Positions 1-7,575 of a stretch of 64,000 nucleotides of DNA are shown here, piece by piece; position 1 is the first letter of the stretch, and each line of letters begins with the position of its first letter. Location of the stretch: assembly GCF_037977235.1 (NCBI RefSeq), contig NZ_CP150276.1, positions 4,340,001-4,404,000 on the forward strand, written 5' to 3'. This DNA comes from Paenibacillus sp. FSL K6-0276 (lineage in GTDB: Bacteria; Bacillota; Bacilli; Paenibacillales; Paenibacillaceae). The position numbers were made by a program, and so were the translations under genes. Below the pieces are notes generated by a model, which did not search any database, had not been told where the DNA came from, and worked only from the letters and a program-made list of their open reading frames with translations.

Positions 1-286
1 TCTTCAAATGACCACTTAGCGTATCGCTGTAGATCTGTGCTTCAGCTTTTAATTCATTTACTTTCATTAATACTTCATTTGCCTTACTAATAATCGCATG
101 TCCTTCTGCAGTGGGAACCGCTTTTTGTCCTCGCGAACGGATGAACAAAGTGACTCCCAGCTCTGCTTCTAACAGTGTAATGGACTGGCTTATTGCGGAT
201 AGGGTTATGTGACGATTCTGAGCTGCTTTGGTTAATGAACCAATCTTTGCGACTTCTACGATATTCTCGCATTGCTCTAAATTCAA
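1..286 (-). CDS. LysR-family transcriptional regulator (N-terminal part)
   Basis: Partial gene running off the left edge; the first 95 residues are visible. They form the winged helix-turn-helix of LysR regulators, with the typical SLTKAAQNRHITLSAISQS recognition segment followed by LEAELGVTLFIRS. The start is TTG at 286, chosen because AGGGAG lies eight bases upstream; no ATG fits. It is divergent from the dehydrogenase at 452, and LysR regulators often control the divergent neighbour, so regulation of that gene is likely. The ligand-binding domain is outside the window, so the inducer cannot be guessed. Confidence 0.85.
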   Translation of the reverse strand, partial: MNLEQCENIVEVAKIGSLTKAAQNRHITLSAISQSITLLEAELGVTLFIRSRGQKAVPTAEGHAIISKANEVLMKVNELKAEAQIYSDTLSGHLK

Positions 287-451
287 TTGAATCACTCCCT
301 AAGTTAATATTTACTTAACAGTTATTAAATTTACTTAAATTTTAATTAATTTAGACAAGTGTTACAATGTAAATAAGTTAGCAAGTAACCTTTTTTTAAT
401 ATATAAACCTATATTTCTAGTATAACTATATTTCTCGAGGAGGAGTCTCAG
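287..451. promoter_or_regulatory. Divergent promoter region, LysR gene / SDR gene
   Basis: AT-rich 165-bp intergenic segment between divergent genes. It contains several TTTAC/TTAA half-sites around 308-350 that could form LysR-type operators, and TACAAT at 362-367 as a possible -10 element for the rightward gene. Assignments are inferred from base composition and gene layout only. Confidence 0.4.
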
Positions 452-1201
452 ATGACAGAAAAAAGAGTAGCCGTAATAACAGGTGGAGCCAGTGGAATCG
501 GGAAACAAACCGCTTTTAAATTTGCTAGTAAGGGTGATCAGGTAGTCGTTGCCGATTTCAACCAACAATTAGGTGAAGAAACCGTAGCACAGATTATCAA
601 GGATGGCGGCGAAGCCATTTTCGTCAAAACCGATGTTTCCAAATATGAAGAGGTAGAAGCACTGGTTGAGAAAACCGTCGCAACTTATGGAAGAATTGAC
701 GTTATGTTCAACAATGCCGGAATCGGCCGCGTCACTCCTGTACTAGACCAAAATCTTAAGGATTATCATAGTGTCATTAATGTCAATCAGCATGGTGTTG
801 CCCATGGTATTATCGCAGCTGGTAAAAAAATGCGTGAGCTCGGCATCAAAGGGGTCATCATCAATACAGCTTCTGTATTTGGATTCTTAGCTTCCCCAGG
901 CACATTCGCTTACCATGCTTCCAAAGGTGCGGTCATTATGATGACCAAATCCGCAGCACTTGAAATGTCTGTTCATGGCATCCGCGTACTCGCCGTTGCT
1001 CCAGGGGCTGTAGATACACCGATCATCCAAGGATATAAAGACCAAGGAATGGTCGACGAAATGAAGAGCAAAGTAATGGGTAACAAATTAACGCTACCTG
1101 AACAAGTTGCAGATACTGTATATTTGCTCTCCTTACCAAAAGCAAGCGCAATTAACGGTAGTGTTGTAATGGCGGATGAAGGTTATGCTTCGTTTAAATA
1201 A
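452..1201 (+). CDS. Short-chain dehydrogenase/reductase (classical SDR)
   Basis: Soluble NAD(P)-dependent oxidoreductase of 249 residues, the usual size of classical SDRs. The nucleotide-binding TGGASGIG motif is at residues 10-17, NNAG at 87-90, and the catalytic Ser141, Tyr154 and Lys158 (YHASK) are all in place, followed by PGAVDTP. An aspartate at the end of the second beta strand (VVADF) favours NAD(H) over NADP(H). GAGGAGG just upstream supports the ATG. The substrate cannot be deduced. The divergent LysR gene is the likely regulator. Confidence 0.9.
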   Translation: MTEKRVAVITGGASGIGKQTAFKFASKGDQVVVADFNQQLGEETVAQIIKDGGEAIFVKTDVSKYEEVEALVEKTVATYGRIDVMFNNAGIGRVTPVLDQNLKDYHSVINVNQHGVAHGIIAAGKKMRELGIKGVIINTASVFGFLASPGTFAYHASKGAVIMMTKSAALEMSVHGIRVLAVAPGAVDTPIIQGYKDQGMVDEMKSKVMGNKLTLPEQVADTVYLLSLPKASAINGSVVMADEGYASFK

Positions 1202-1213
1202 CAATTATGGATG

Positions 1214-1257
1214 AAAAAATCCAAGGCTTCCCGAGCGGGATGACCTTGGATTTTTTT
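1214..1257. terminator. Bidirectional intrinsic terminator
   Basis: Inverted repeat AAAAAATCCAAGG / CCTTGGATTTTTT with a smaller inner stem (TCCCG/CGGGA). A-run on the left and T-run on the right allow termination of both the SDR gene and the leftward MazG-like gene. Confidence 0.85.
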
Positions 1258-1260
1258 ATG

Positions 1261-1537
1261 CTACTCCCATGTTCTCTGTTCATTGATTTCCAGCTTACGT
1301 TTAAAAGCCTGATCCAGATCAATATCCAGCTTATTGGCCAGATCAAAGATATTCCACACCACGTCGTACATCTCATATCCCAAGTTTTCTTTTTTCTCCG
1401 CATCTGGGTCGAAGGATACGGATAATACTTCTTTGGACAACTCCCCCACTTCAGTCATTAAGTACAATGCTACTAGTGTCAAAACCTTTGATTTCACTGA
1501 ACTTCTTTACATACTGTTGAAACTCAGATGCATTCAT
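1261..1537 (-). pseudogene. MazG-like nucleotide pyrophosphohydrolase, frameshifted
   Basis: Two overlapping frames together make one small MazG-like all-alpha NTP pyrophosphatase. The first begins at ATG 1537 after a GAGGCG-type site (MNASEFQQYVKKFSEIKGF) and stops within about 30 codons. The second carries LYLMTEVGELSKEV and EMYDVVWNIFDLANKLDIDL, the metal-binding E-x-x-E and E-x-x-D helices, to the stop at 1261. The break lies near 1455-1490, and a one-base indel would restore the frame. It could be a true pseudogene or a sequence error. The family hydrolyses non-canonical or excess NTPs. Confidence 0.75.
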
Positions 1538-1630
1538 TTCGTTACGCCTCGCTTTTCGGGTATCTTGAATTGATTTTTATTATACAATAAGAGGCAATTT
1601 GAGCAGTACTAATTTATGTTCTTTGCTATT

Positions 1631-1826
1631 TCAGTCGTCTATTTGAATACCAAAATAATACGCTGCAGTATTCCTTTGTTCCCATACAGCAGATAATTTA
1701 TATACATAGTACCCTGGCTTACTTGGAAGGTTGTAACTGTATTGATCCGGTTTATCTATCGATTCCTGGTCCCCTTCCAAATTGACAACAGATAAATAAA
1801 ACTCATCAGGCTTAATCGGAAACTAA
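1631..1826 (-). pseudogene. C-terminal fragment of an unknown protein
   Basis: On the minus strand a continuous frame of about 65 codons without a start reads ...KPDEFYLSVVNLEG... to ...YYVYKLSAVWEQRNTA...IQIDD and a TGA at 1631. Its amino-acid texture is protein-like, with a beta-rich aromatic end as in secreted proteins. It is cut off at its upstream end close to the terminator palindrome flanking the insertion sequence, so it is probably the tail of a gene damaged by rearrangement. No family recognised. Confidence 0.45.
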
Positions 1827-1885
1827 ACCTTGCGGGATCAGCATTCTGTCTCTGCACCGCTATAAGTGCTTCTAGAATAAAAAAC

Positions 1886-1913
1886 AGGGAGTCACCGTTA
1901 TCGGTGGCTCCCT
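1886..1913. repeat. 28-bp palindrome, left copy (IS target duplication / minus-strand terminator)
   Basis: Near-perfect inverted repeat: AGGGAGTCACCG, loop TTAT, CGGTGGCTCCCT. An identical copy is at 3472-3499, immediately outside the other end of the IS. Read on the minus strand this copy is followed by a T tract (positions 1884-1879), which makes it an intrinsic terminator. It probably served the mob operon before the IS insertion separated them. Confidence 0.85.
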
Positions 1914-3471
1914 CAGAGTGTCGAGAAACCCAGGTCATTTTACGACCGCGGGTTTCTTTTTAGGTTCTGGCATAAGTAGAATCGGAAAAGGGAGGGGGTT
2001 ACCCCCTCTGTTCCAGGCGATCCAGGTGGATCGCCATCTTCTTCATGTTCTGCACGGCTGCCGTCATCAGTGCCTGTTCTCTGACATTCGGAAGTCCGCG
2101 CAACCGGCAATAGCGAAACCCATGGAGCTCTTTAGCATCCGCGAAGCTTCGCTCAATCGTCTCTTTTCGTTTGCGGTACAGTTGCTTGCCCGACTTACTG
2201 AGTCGGTTATTCCGCACCCATTCCTTGCTGTCCTCCCAGACGTGCCGGGTCACCACCTTTCGGTGATTTCGGGACTGAGTGCATTGGTCCAGCAATGGGC
2301 AACTCTTACAATGGTCCGGATCAGAAGCATACTGCCGGTAACCCTTTCGGTCTGTGGTCCGGTAATTCAGTTCATGACTGGCTGGACAAACATACAAATT
2401 TCGCTCGGCATCAAAGGTGAACTTCCATTTCGGAAACAATCCTTGCTTGGGATGAAATCTCCGGTGTGCAATCACCGCAAAAATCTTTCGGCTTTGTAAT
2501 CCTCGACAAATCGGTGTGGTTAAGTAACCTGAATCGAGCGCAACGGCTTCAATCTTAAATCCAAAACGTTCTTGCTGACGGTCTAAACGCGACAAATATG
2601 GCACGGAATCATGAACATTGCCGGGCGTTACATGTACATCGGTAATGAGATTGTATTTGGTATCTACGGTACGGTGATCTAGATAAAAGAAGCCCTCCGG
2701 TTTGCCATCCCGGATCATATATCCACTATCTGGGTCGGTCTTGCTCACTTTAATCTCTTTCTCCTCGTTCACTTCCTCTCTTGGTTTCAGGGCTTTTTTC
2801 CATGCTCTTTCCGGTCTTCGGCCACAGCAGCGTTGAGTTCATTCACGTAATCTTTGGTGTTCTGCAGTACTTGTTGTTTGGTGTACTGGTGTTTATTCGC
2901 ATTTGCTTTTACATGGGTTGAGTCGGTCACGAGAACCCGTCCACCGACCATCCGGTGCGAAATAGCCTGAAGAACAATCTCATCGAAAATGTCCTGAAAA
3001 ATGTTCGTATCTTTAAATCGGGTTCGCCGGTTCCAACTAATAGTCGTATGGTCTGGAACCTTGTCGGTTAATCCCAGTCCTAAAAACCAGCGGTACGCCA
3101 AATTGGTTTGGATCTCTCGCTCCAATTGACGTTCGGAACGAATGCCGTAAAAGTATCCAAGAAAAATCATCTTAAATAAGATAACTGGATCAACAGCAGG
3201 ACGTCCGTTATCTGCGCAGTACAACGGCCTAACTTTTTCATCGATAAAGGAAAAATCAATATACTTATCTACTTTTCGTAGCAAATGATCTTGAGGAACT
3301 AAATCTTCGATAGAGACAAACTCGTACGCTTGTTGTTTTTCTCGGTTGGAACGCAACATACAAATCACCATCCGTTCTATAAATAGTTACCTATATTATA
3401 CAACATTAACGCGGTGTCGTGTGAAATTATTAAGACATAAAGAAGGCTGTCGAGACTTTCTCGACAGCCTG
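1914..3471 (-). mobile_element. IS1182-family insertion sequence (1558 bp)
   Basis: Bounded by imperfect terminal inverted repeats (CAGAGTGTCGAGAAA on the left, CAGGCTGTCGAGAAA on the right when reversed) and flanked by an exact 28-bp direct repeat that is itself a palindrome. Each end carries an inner hairpin: GAAACCC/GGGTTTC followed by T5 on the left, and GGCTGTCGAGA/TCTCGACAGCC on the right. These would shield the transposase gene from outside transcription. One transposase gene, split into two frames, occupies the interior. Length and layout fit the IS1182 family. Confidence 0.9.
1999..3359 (-). CDS. IS1182-family transposase, two frames joined by a candidate -1 frameshift
   Basis: The upstream frame starts at ATG 3359 and has the DUF772-type N-terminus (LVPQDHLLRKVDKYIDFSF) and the first DDE aspartate region (LVTDSTHVKANANKH). 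It stops at 2787. The second frame continues without loss of homologous content (YLDHRTVDTKYNLITDVHVTPGN, ALDSGY, then RKETIERSFADAKELHG) to 1999. At the junction the zero frame reads GGA AAA AAG CCC TGA, so the heptamer A_AAA_AAG sits in exactly the phase required for -1 slippage. Slippage would give a single protein of about 453 residues. An ordinary indel in the A6 tract is the alternative. Confidence 0.85.
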
Positions 3472-3499
3472 AGGGAGTCACCGTTATCGGTGGCTCCCT
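3472..3499. repeat. 28-bp palindrome, right copy (IS target duplication)
   Basis: Identical to 1886-1913. Here the minus-strand reading runs into IS sequence rather than a T tract, so this copy has lost its own U-run. The hairpin at the IS right end (3445-3469) may replace it as terminator for the mob operon. Confidence 0.85.
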
Positions 3500-3559
3500 G
3501 AATGCATACAGGCCGACAATCCGAAAGTTCTTCAGATCCCGAATTATCGGCTCTAGCAT
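3500..3559 (-). pseudogene. Truncated start of a possible GyrI-like/effector-binding-domain gene
   Basis: On the minus strand AGGAGAGGAG is followed six bases later by ATG (3559) and a short frame beginning MLEPIIRDLKNFRIVGLYAF, which then enters the palindrome and, in the pre-insertion sequence, stops soon after. The opening resembles the start of GyrI-like small-molecule-binding proteins (EPxIxxxxxFxVVGL). The rest is missing. The assignment rests on about 20 residues and is tentative. Confidence 0.35.
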
Positions 3560-3594
3560 GTAGAACTCCTCTCCTACTTCGTTAATAGTCGCCT

Positions 3595-4692
3595 CTACTT
3601 CGTATCTTCTGCAGGAATATCCGGAAATAATGGACGGCCTTCCGGATAGGTTAATTGATTCAGTTGATCGCCAATCCATGCTTCGCCATCTTCGCCCATT
3701 TCTTTTTTCCAAATAGGTACGATTTCTTTAATCCGGTCAATCACATATTCATTCGCTTCGTAAGCGGCCTTACGGTGCGGCGAGGATACAGCGATCACAA
3801 CGGCGATATCAGTGATTTCAAGTTTTCCTATCCTATGGGTAACAGCAACCATAGTATTCGGCCAACGCTCGTTCACTTCCTGCCCGATTCGTTCCAATTG
3901 CGCTACGGCCATGAGCGGATAAGCTTCATATTCAAGATATAATGTCCGCTTACCTTGCGTGAACTCCCGTACAGTGCCTAGGAATAAGGTAATCGCTCCG
4001 GCTTCTCTTCGCAGGACTTTATCAGATACCTCTGCTGGTGTGATCGGTCCGTCAGTAATTTCAAATAATGAACTGCCCATGTGATCACTCCCTTTCGATA
4101 GATGCAGCAAATCCTTATATTGCTCAGGTGTATCTACATCTGCAGTGAAATCCTCATGTATACCAGCACTAGCGAGATCGTCCTTATCTACCCCTAACCA
4201 ATGCATCGAATCTAATAATCCTGATAGCCGATACTGTCGTGTTTCCAGTCTTTCAATGATACTTGGCAAGATCAGGTGCGGCCGATATACCCCATGGAGC
4301 ATCTGATGCTTTCCGTTAATGATGGGAAGAACAGCATCATAGTCGCCTTCCTTGAACCGGGTGAGCATCCACGAAGCTGCAGGTGCAGAAATATTAGGGC
4401 TATCGCATCCGACAACCCAAGCATAATCCGTTTCCACCATGGCAAAAGCGGCATGAAACCCGCTTAAGGGTCCATGCCCTGCATAGATGTCCGGTATATA
4501 ACTGAGACCGGATGGAAGACAATCCTCATACGGGGATGCATCGTTCGTAACAACAATGATCTTGGAGCAAAGGGTACGCATTCCCTTCACCTGTCTAACA
4601 ATAAAATGCTCCCCGTGATAGGTCAGGAGCGCTTTATTCTGACCCTTCATCCGGGAATTCCGTCCACCTGCCAGTATTATTCCAGTCAGCAC
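3595..4692 (-). CDS. MobA-MoaE fusion (molybdenum cofactor guanylyltransferase / molybdopterin synthase large subunit)
   Basis: A 365-residue two-domain protein. Residues 1-195 are MobA-like, with the nucleotide-binding LAGGRNSRMKGQNKAL loop, GHGPLSG and an acidic GCDSP site; MobA attaches GMP to molybdopterin. Residues from about 205 are a full MoaE: GTVREFTQGKRTLYLEYEAY, HRIGKLEITD, VSSPHRKAAYEA and the active-site VPIWKKE. The start is GTG 4692, eight bases after AGGAGG, overlapping the end of mobB by 59 bp. An internal ATG at 4080 has its own AGGGAG, so MoaE may also be made separately. No moaD lies nearby. Confidence 0.85.
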   Translation of the reverse strand: MLTGIILAGGRNSRMKGQNKALLTYHGEHFIVRQVKGMRTLCSKIIVVTNDASPYEDCLPSGLSYIPDIYAGHGPLSGFHAAFAMVETDYAWVVGCDSPNISAPAASWMLTRFKEGDYDAVLPIINGKHQMLHGVYRPHLILPSIIERLETRQYRLSGLLDSMHWLGVDKDDLASAGIHEDFTADVDTPEQYKDLLHLSKGSDHMGSSLFEITDGPITPAEVSDKVLRREAGAITLFLGTVREFTQGKRTLYLEYEAYPLMAVAQLERIGQEVNERWPNTMVAVTHRIGKLEITDIAVVIAVSSPHRKAAYEANEYVIDRIKEIVPIWKKEMGEDGEAWIGDQLNQLTYPEGRPLFPDIPAEDTK

Positions 4693-5311
4693 AATGTGCA
4701 CCTCCTGTAAGGGAACCTCCTTCTCCCATGTCAAGGATTCCCAGATTAGATTGAAGCAGCGACAAAGCCAGGTTGAGGACCTCCTGATCAATAAGAGCTT
4801 GATCCCTTAAAGGTAGTACAGGGGGAGTATTCTTGCTTACCGGAGACGTTACACTATTCATATTCGCGTCCTCTTCCCAGCCTAACCACAGATAAATATT
4901 CGTTGCTTGACTTCGTAGGGTTATCATTTCATCTACATTGCGGATCAAAGCAATTTTGGGGTAATCTGCAGATTTGAACCCTTCAGCGATCAGCAGATCA
5001 ACCTTACCATACATAGACTGTACGATTTCTTCTAATGAAGTCTCGGACTTCCGCATTATTCTTGTAGCCTCAGACGATGTAAGTACAGTTTCAATCGCAC
5101 CGTGCAGCAGATGCCTGCTACTGTCTGTGCCCGGATCATCTAATTGAAAATGGTGAGCATCATGTTTAGCAGACCCGACACGTATACCTTGAGTGGATAG
5201 AGCGCGAATTAAACGGCAGGCAAGTGTTGTTTTCCCGCTATTCTTGTACCCGACGATTTGTAGTACAGGAACCGGACCCTGTACTGCTGCATGATGAGAT
5301 TCCATAGTCAC
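4634..5311 (-). CDS. mobB: Molybdopterin-guanine dinucleotide biosynthesis adaptor MobB
   Basis: GTP-binding adaptor for cofactor guanylylation, 225 residues. The P-loop GYKNSGKTT is near residue 22, followed by the MobB-type SAKHDAHHFQLDDPGTDSSRH segment and LLIAEGFKSADYPKIAL. The GTG start at 5311 is preceded by GAGGAG at eight bases. The C-terminal 50 residues look poorly conserved and overlap the start of mobA-moaE, which suggests translational coupling. The protein supplies Mo-cofactor for the nitrate reductase encoded 11 kb away. Confidence 0.85.
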   Translation of the reverse strand: MTMESHHAAVQGPVPVLQIVGYKNSGKTTLACRLIRALSTQGIRVGSAKHDAHHFQLDDPGTDSSRHLLHGAIETVLTSSEATRIMRKSETSLEEIVQSMYGKVDLLIAEGFKSADYPKIALIRNVDEMITLRSQATNIYLWLGWEEDANMNSVTSPVSKNTPPVLPLRDQALIDQEVLNLALSLLQSNLGILDMGEGGSLTGGAHCADWNNTGRWTEFPDEGSE

Positions 5312-5344
5312 GATGTTTACTCCTCTTCTTAAAAAGAACTATTA

Positions 5345-5352
5345 GATTATAG
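5345..5352 (-). promoter_or_regulatory. Extended -10 promoter of the mob operon
   Basis: The minus strand reads TGC-TATAAT (TATAAT at 5350-5345), a consensus extended -10 about 35 bp ahead of the mobB start. No clear -35 is visible at the expected distance. Confidence 0.5.
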
Positions 5353-5497
5353 CACTGTTAAGCATACTCAGATTACCGGCCGGCAGGCGCATACCTTGTG
5401 CTTCAAATCACCTAGGTCCCTCCATAAAAAAAGTATAGTTAAGGTGCCTGGCATCTTCACATGCCATGATATCTAAGGGTAGGAGGTCATGTTTACT

Positions 5498-6211
5498 ATG
5501 AAGAAGTATATCCCTAACCAGCACGGCGCCTGGGCGATGCTCGTCCTTCCCTTTCTGTTCGGGGTAGCCGCATCCCGGGGGCAACCTATACATATTCCGC
5601 TGTTTGTTTGCTGGCTTCTGATCTATTTGTTCAGCTTTCCTTTGCTGCAGGGGGTGAAGACAGGGAAATTTGAGCGCTATGAAAAGCCCTTGAAGGTATA
5701 TGGAATTCTGCTGCTGCCTATAATCGTCTATTTAGTGATAACCGAACCTGCACTGTTATGGTTTGTTCTGCCGCTCGTGCCTTTGTTCGCTGTAAATCTC
5801 TATTATGCAAAAGCTAAAAATGAACGTGCCCTGCTCAATGACATCTCGGCCATTTTGGCATTTTGCCTGATCATTTATCCGGTCTACTATGTCGGTCAGG
5901 GAGAAAGCTGGCGGACAGCGACCGAGCTGTTCCTGCTGGCTGTCCTGTACTTTGTCGGAACCGCTTTGTATGTCAAAACCGTCATTCGTGAACGAAATAA
6001 TATTAGCTTCTATTACGGATCTGTACTGTATCACCTGCTGGTTGCAGCAGCCGGGCTGTTCCTGTTTCCATCTCTGCTTGTTCCGCTGCTCATCCTGCTT
6101 GTGCGGGCAGCCGTCCTACCAAGGACGGGCTTCACAGCAAAACGTACTGGAATCATCGAAATCGGCTTCTCCGTCATGTTATATGTGTCTGTGCTCGTGT
6201 TGTACTTCTAG
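5498..6211 (+). CDS. ywiC: YwiC-like membrane protein
   Basis: A polytopic membrane protein of about 237 residues with some seven or eight hydrophobic segments. It opens with the family signature KKYIPNQHGAWAML. In Bacillus subtilis ywiC sits in the nar/fnr cluster, and the same company here supports the assignment. Its function is unknown. ATG 5498 is preferred over ATG 5489 because AGGAGG at 5481-5486 is 11 bases away rather than two. It is divergent from mobB. Confidence 0.8.
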   Translation: MKKYIPNQHGAWAMLVLPFLFGVAASRGQPIHIPLFVCWLLIYLFSFPLLQGVKTGKFERYEKPLKVYGILLLPIIVYLVITEPALLWFVLPLVPLFAVNLYYAKAKNERALLNDISAILAFCLIIYPVYYVGQGESWRTATELFLLAVLYFVGTALYVKTVIRERNNISFYYGSVLYHLLVAAAGLFLFPSLLVPLLILLVRAAVLPRTGFTAKRTGIIEIGFSVMLYVSVLVLYF

Positions 6212-6230
6212 TATACAGTTGTAAAAAACC

Positions 6231-6271
6231 AGGAAGCTCTTCTGCCGGTAATCCGGGTAGAGGAGCTTCCT
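6231..6271. terminator. Terminator-like hairpin between ywiC and the moaA operon
   Basis: Stem AGGAAGCTC / GAGCTTCCT with a G+C-rich inner loop. An A6 run lies to the left and a broken T run to the right, so it probably works best for the leftward moaA operon. Confidence 0.6.
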
Positions 6272-6297
6272 TGTTGCTGTGTTAGTCTATTCTACGA

Positions 6298-6525
6298 TCA
6301 TATCCTGATTGCTCGATCCCGGCGGCACAAATGGTACACATTACTCTCCTCGGTAGTATCGAATTCCATGACCACAAGGCCCTCCGTCTGCAGTGCAAGT
6401 TCAATAATTTGCTCTGCTTGCGGGGAGCTGACAGAAGGTGAAATCCGCCGCCATGTAGGCTCGGGCAATTTTGAGTCAGCCAAAAATGATCTGCAATCCG
6501 GCTCGATCAACAGCTGAAATTGCAT
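6298..6525 (-). CDS. Small hypothetical protein downstream of moaA
   Basis: A 75-residue acidic protein whose ATG lies eight bases after the moaA stop, with GGAGG embedded in the end of moaA (12 bases away). It has no membrane segment and no motif I recognise; the middle is ...SSPQAEQIIELALQTEG.... Tight spacing makes it the last gene of the narK-moeA-moaA transcript. Position suggests a link to cofactor or nitrate metabolism, but that is guilt by association. Confidence 0.6.
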   Translation of the reverse strand: MQFQLLIEPDCRSFLADSKLPEPTWRRISPSVSSPQAEQIIELALQTEGLVVMEFDTTEESNVYHLCRRDRAIRI

Positions 6526-6533
6526 TCTGCCCT

Positions 6534-7550
6534 TTAACCTCCAATATAGGACATGCCGATCTTTGTTCTGTTCTTCACGGTCTGTTCTGTCCGCTCATCG
6601 GAGTAACGGTCTGTCCGCTGCTCCCATATGTCCCTAATGGCTTGCAGCAGGCTTTGGTCACTCGCCCCGCTGCGGAGCATTGCCCTGAGATCAAATCCGT
6701 CTGATGCGAACAGACAAGTGTACAATTTGCCGTCGGAAGACAGCCGGGCACGTGTACAGGAGGAGCAGAACGATTCAGATACGGAAGTAATAAAACCGAT
6801 CTCTGTGCAGCTACCCTTGTACCGGTACCTTTTGGCTACCTCGCCAAAATAATTGTGGTCCTGTGCTTCCAGTTCAAATGAGCCTTGGAGGCGCTCCAGT
6901 ATTTCCCGTTTGGTTACGACCTTCTCATAGCTCCAGCCGTTATCGTTGCCGGCATCCATAAACTCGATGAACCGCATCGTTATATTCTTATCCTTGAAAT
7001 AGGCTGCCATCGGCACAATCTCCGATTCATTCACACCTCTTTGTACCACCATGTTTACTTTGACCTCAAATCCGGCTTCTACGGCATGATCAATATGTTG
7101 CATAATTAATCCAGACTTAAAGCCCCGTCCGTTCATTCTTCCAAACCGCTCAGGGTCCAGAGCATCCAGGCTGACGTTCAGTCTGCGAAGTCCCGCAGCA
7201 TACAGTGGCGCTGCCTGCCCACCAAGCAGTACCCCGTTCGTCGTCAGTCCCATATCTTTTACACCGCCGATGGCGAGGATTCCTGCAACAAGCTCAGGCA
7301 GATTCCGCCGCATGAGCGGCTCGCCTCCGGTCAACCGGATTTTACTTACTCCAAGGGATACGAACAGCTTCGTCAGCCGGCAGATTTCTTCAAAGGTTAG
7401 CAGCTCGCTTGCGGGGAGGAATGCATAATCATCACCGAACACTTCCTTCGGCATGCAGTAGGAACAGCGGAAATTGCACCGGTCTGTTACCGAAATCCGC
7501 AAATCATGGATAGGTCGTCGCAGTTGATCCTGTAGTGGATGTGCATTCAT
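6534..7550 (-). CDS. moaA: GTP 3',8-cyclase MoaA (molybdenum cofactor step 1)
   Basis: Radical SAM enzyme of 338 residues that starts molybdopterin synthesis by cyclising GTP. The first [4Fe-4S] site is CNFRCSYCMP, the second cysteine group is near the C-terminus (CTEIGFITSVSESFCSSCTRARL), and TGGEPL binds SAM. The protein ends in the conserved double glycine (SYIGG). ATG 7550 has AAGGGAG upstream and gives the usual N-terminus; a longer upstream frame lacks support. It lies 25 bp after moeA in the same transcript. Confidence 0.95.
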   Translation of the reverse strand: MNAHPLQDQLRRPIHDLRISVTDRCNFRCSYCMPKEVFGDDYAFLPASELLTFEEICRLTKLFVSLGVSKIRLTGGEPLMRRNLPELVAGILAIGGVKDMGLTTNGVLLGGQAAPLYAAGLRRLNVSLDALDPERFGRMNGRGFKSGLIMQHIDHAVEAGFEVKVNMVVQRGVNESEIVPMAAYFKDKNITMRFIEFMDAGNDNGWSYEKVVTKREILERLQGSFELEAQDHNYFGEVAKRYRYKGSCTEIGFITSVSESFCSSCTRARLSSDGKLYTCLFASDGFDLRAMLRSGASDQSLLQAIRDIWEQRTDRYSDERTEQTVKNRTKIGMSYIGG

Positions 7551-7575
7551 GACTCTTATCTCCCTTCCGGTAGGC

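Noticed and set aside
3377..3712. A 111-codon frame crossing the mob-operon end, the palindrome and the IS end
   Set aside because: It runs through mobA-moaE in the wrong frame and into the IS. Only its short MLEPIIRDLKNFRIVGL section with its own ribosome binding site looked meaningful, and that is listed as a remnant.
5351..5497. Molybdenum-cofactor riboswitch upstream of mobB or ywiC
   Set aside because: Only short stems (TGGCAT/ATGCCA) were found. The multi-stem layout expected of that RNA could not be drawn.
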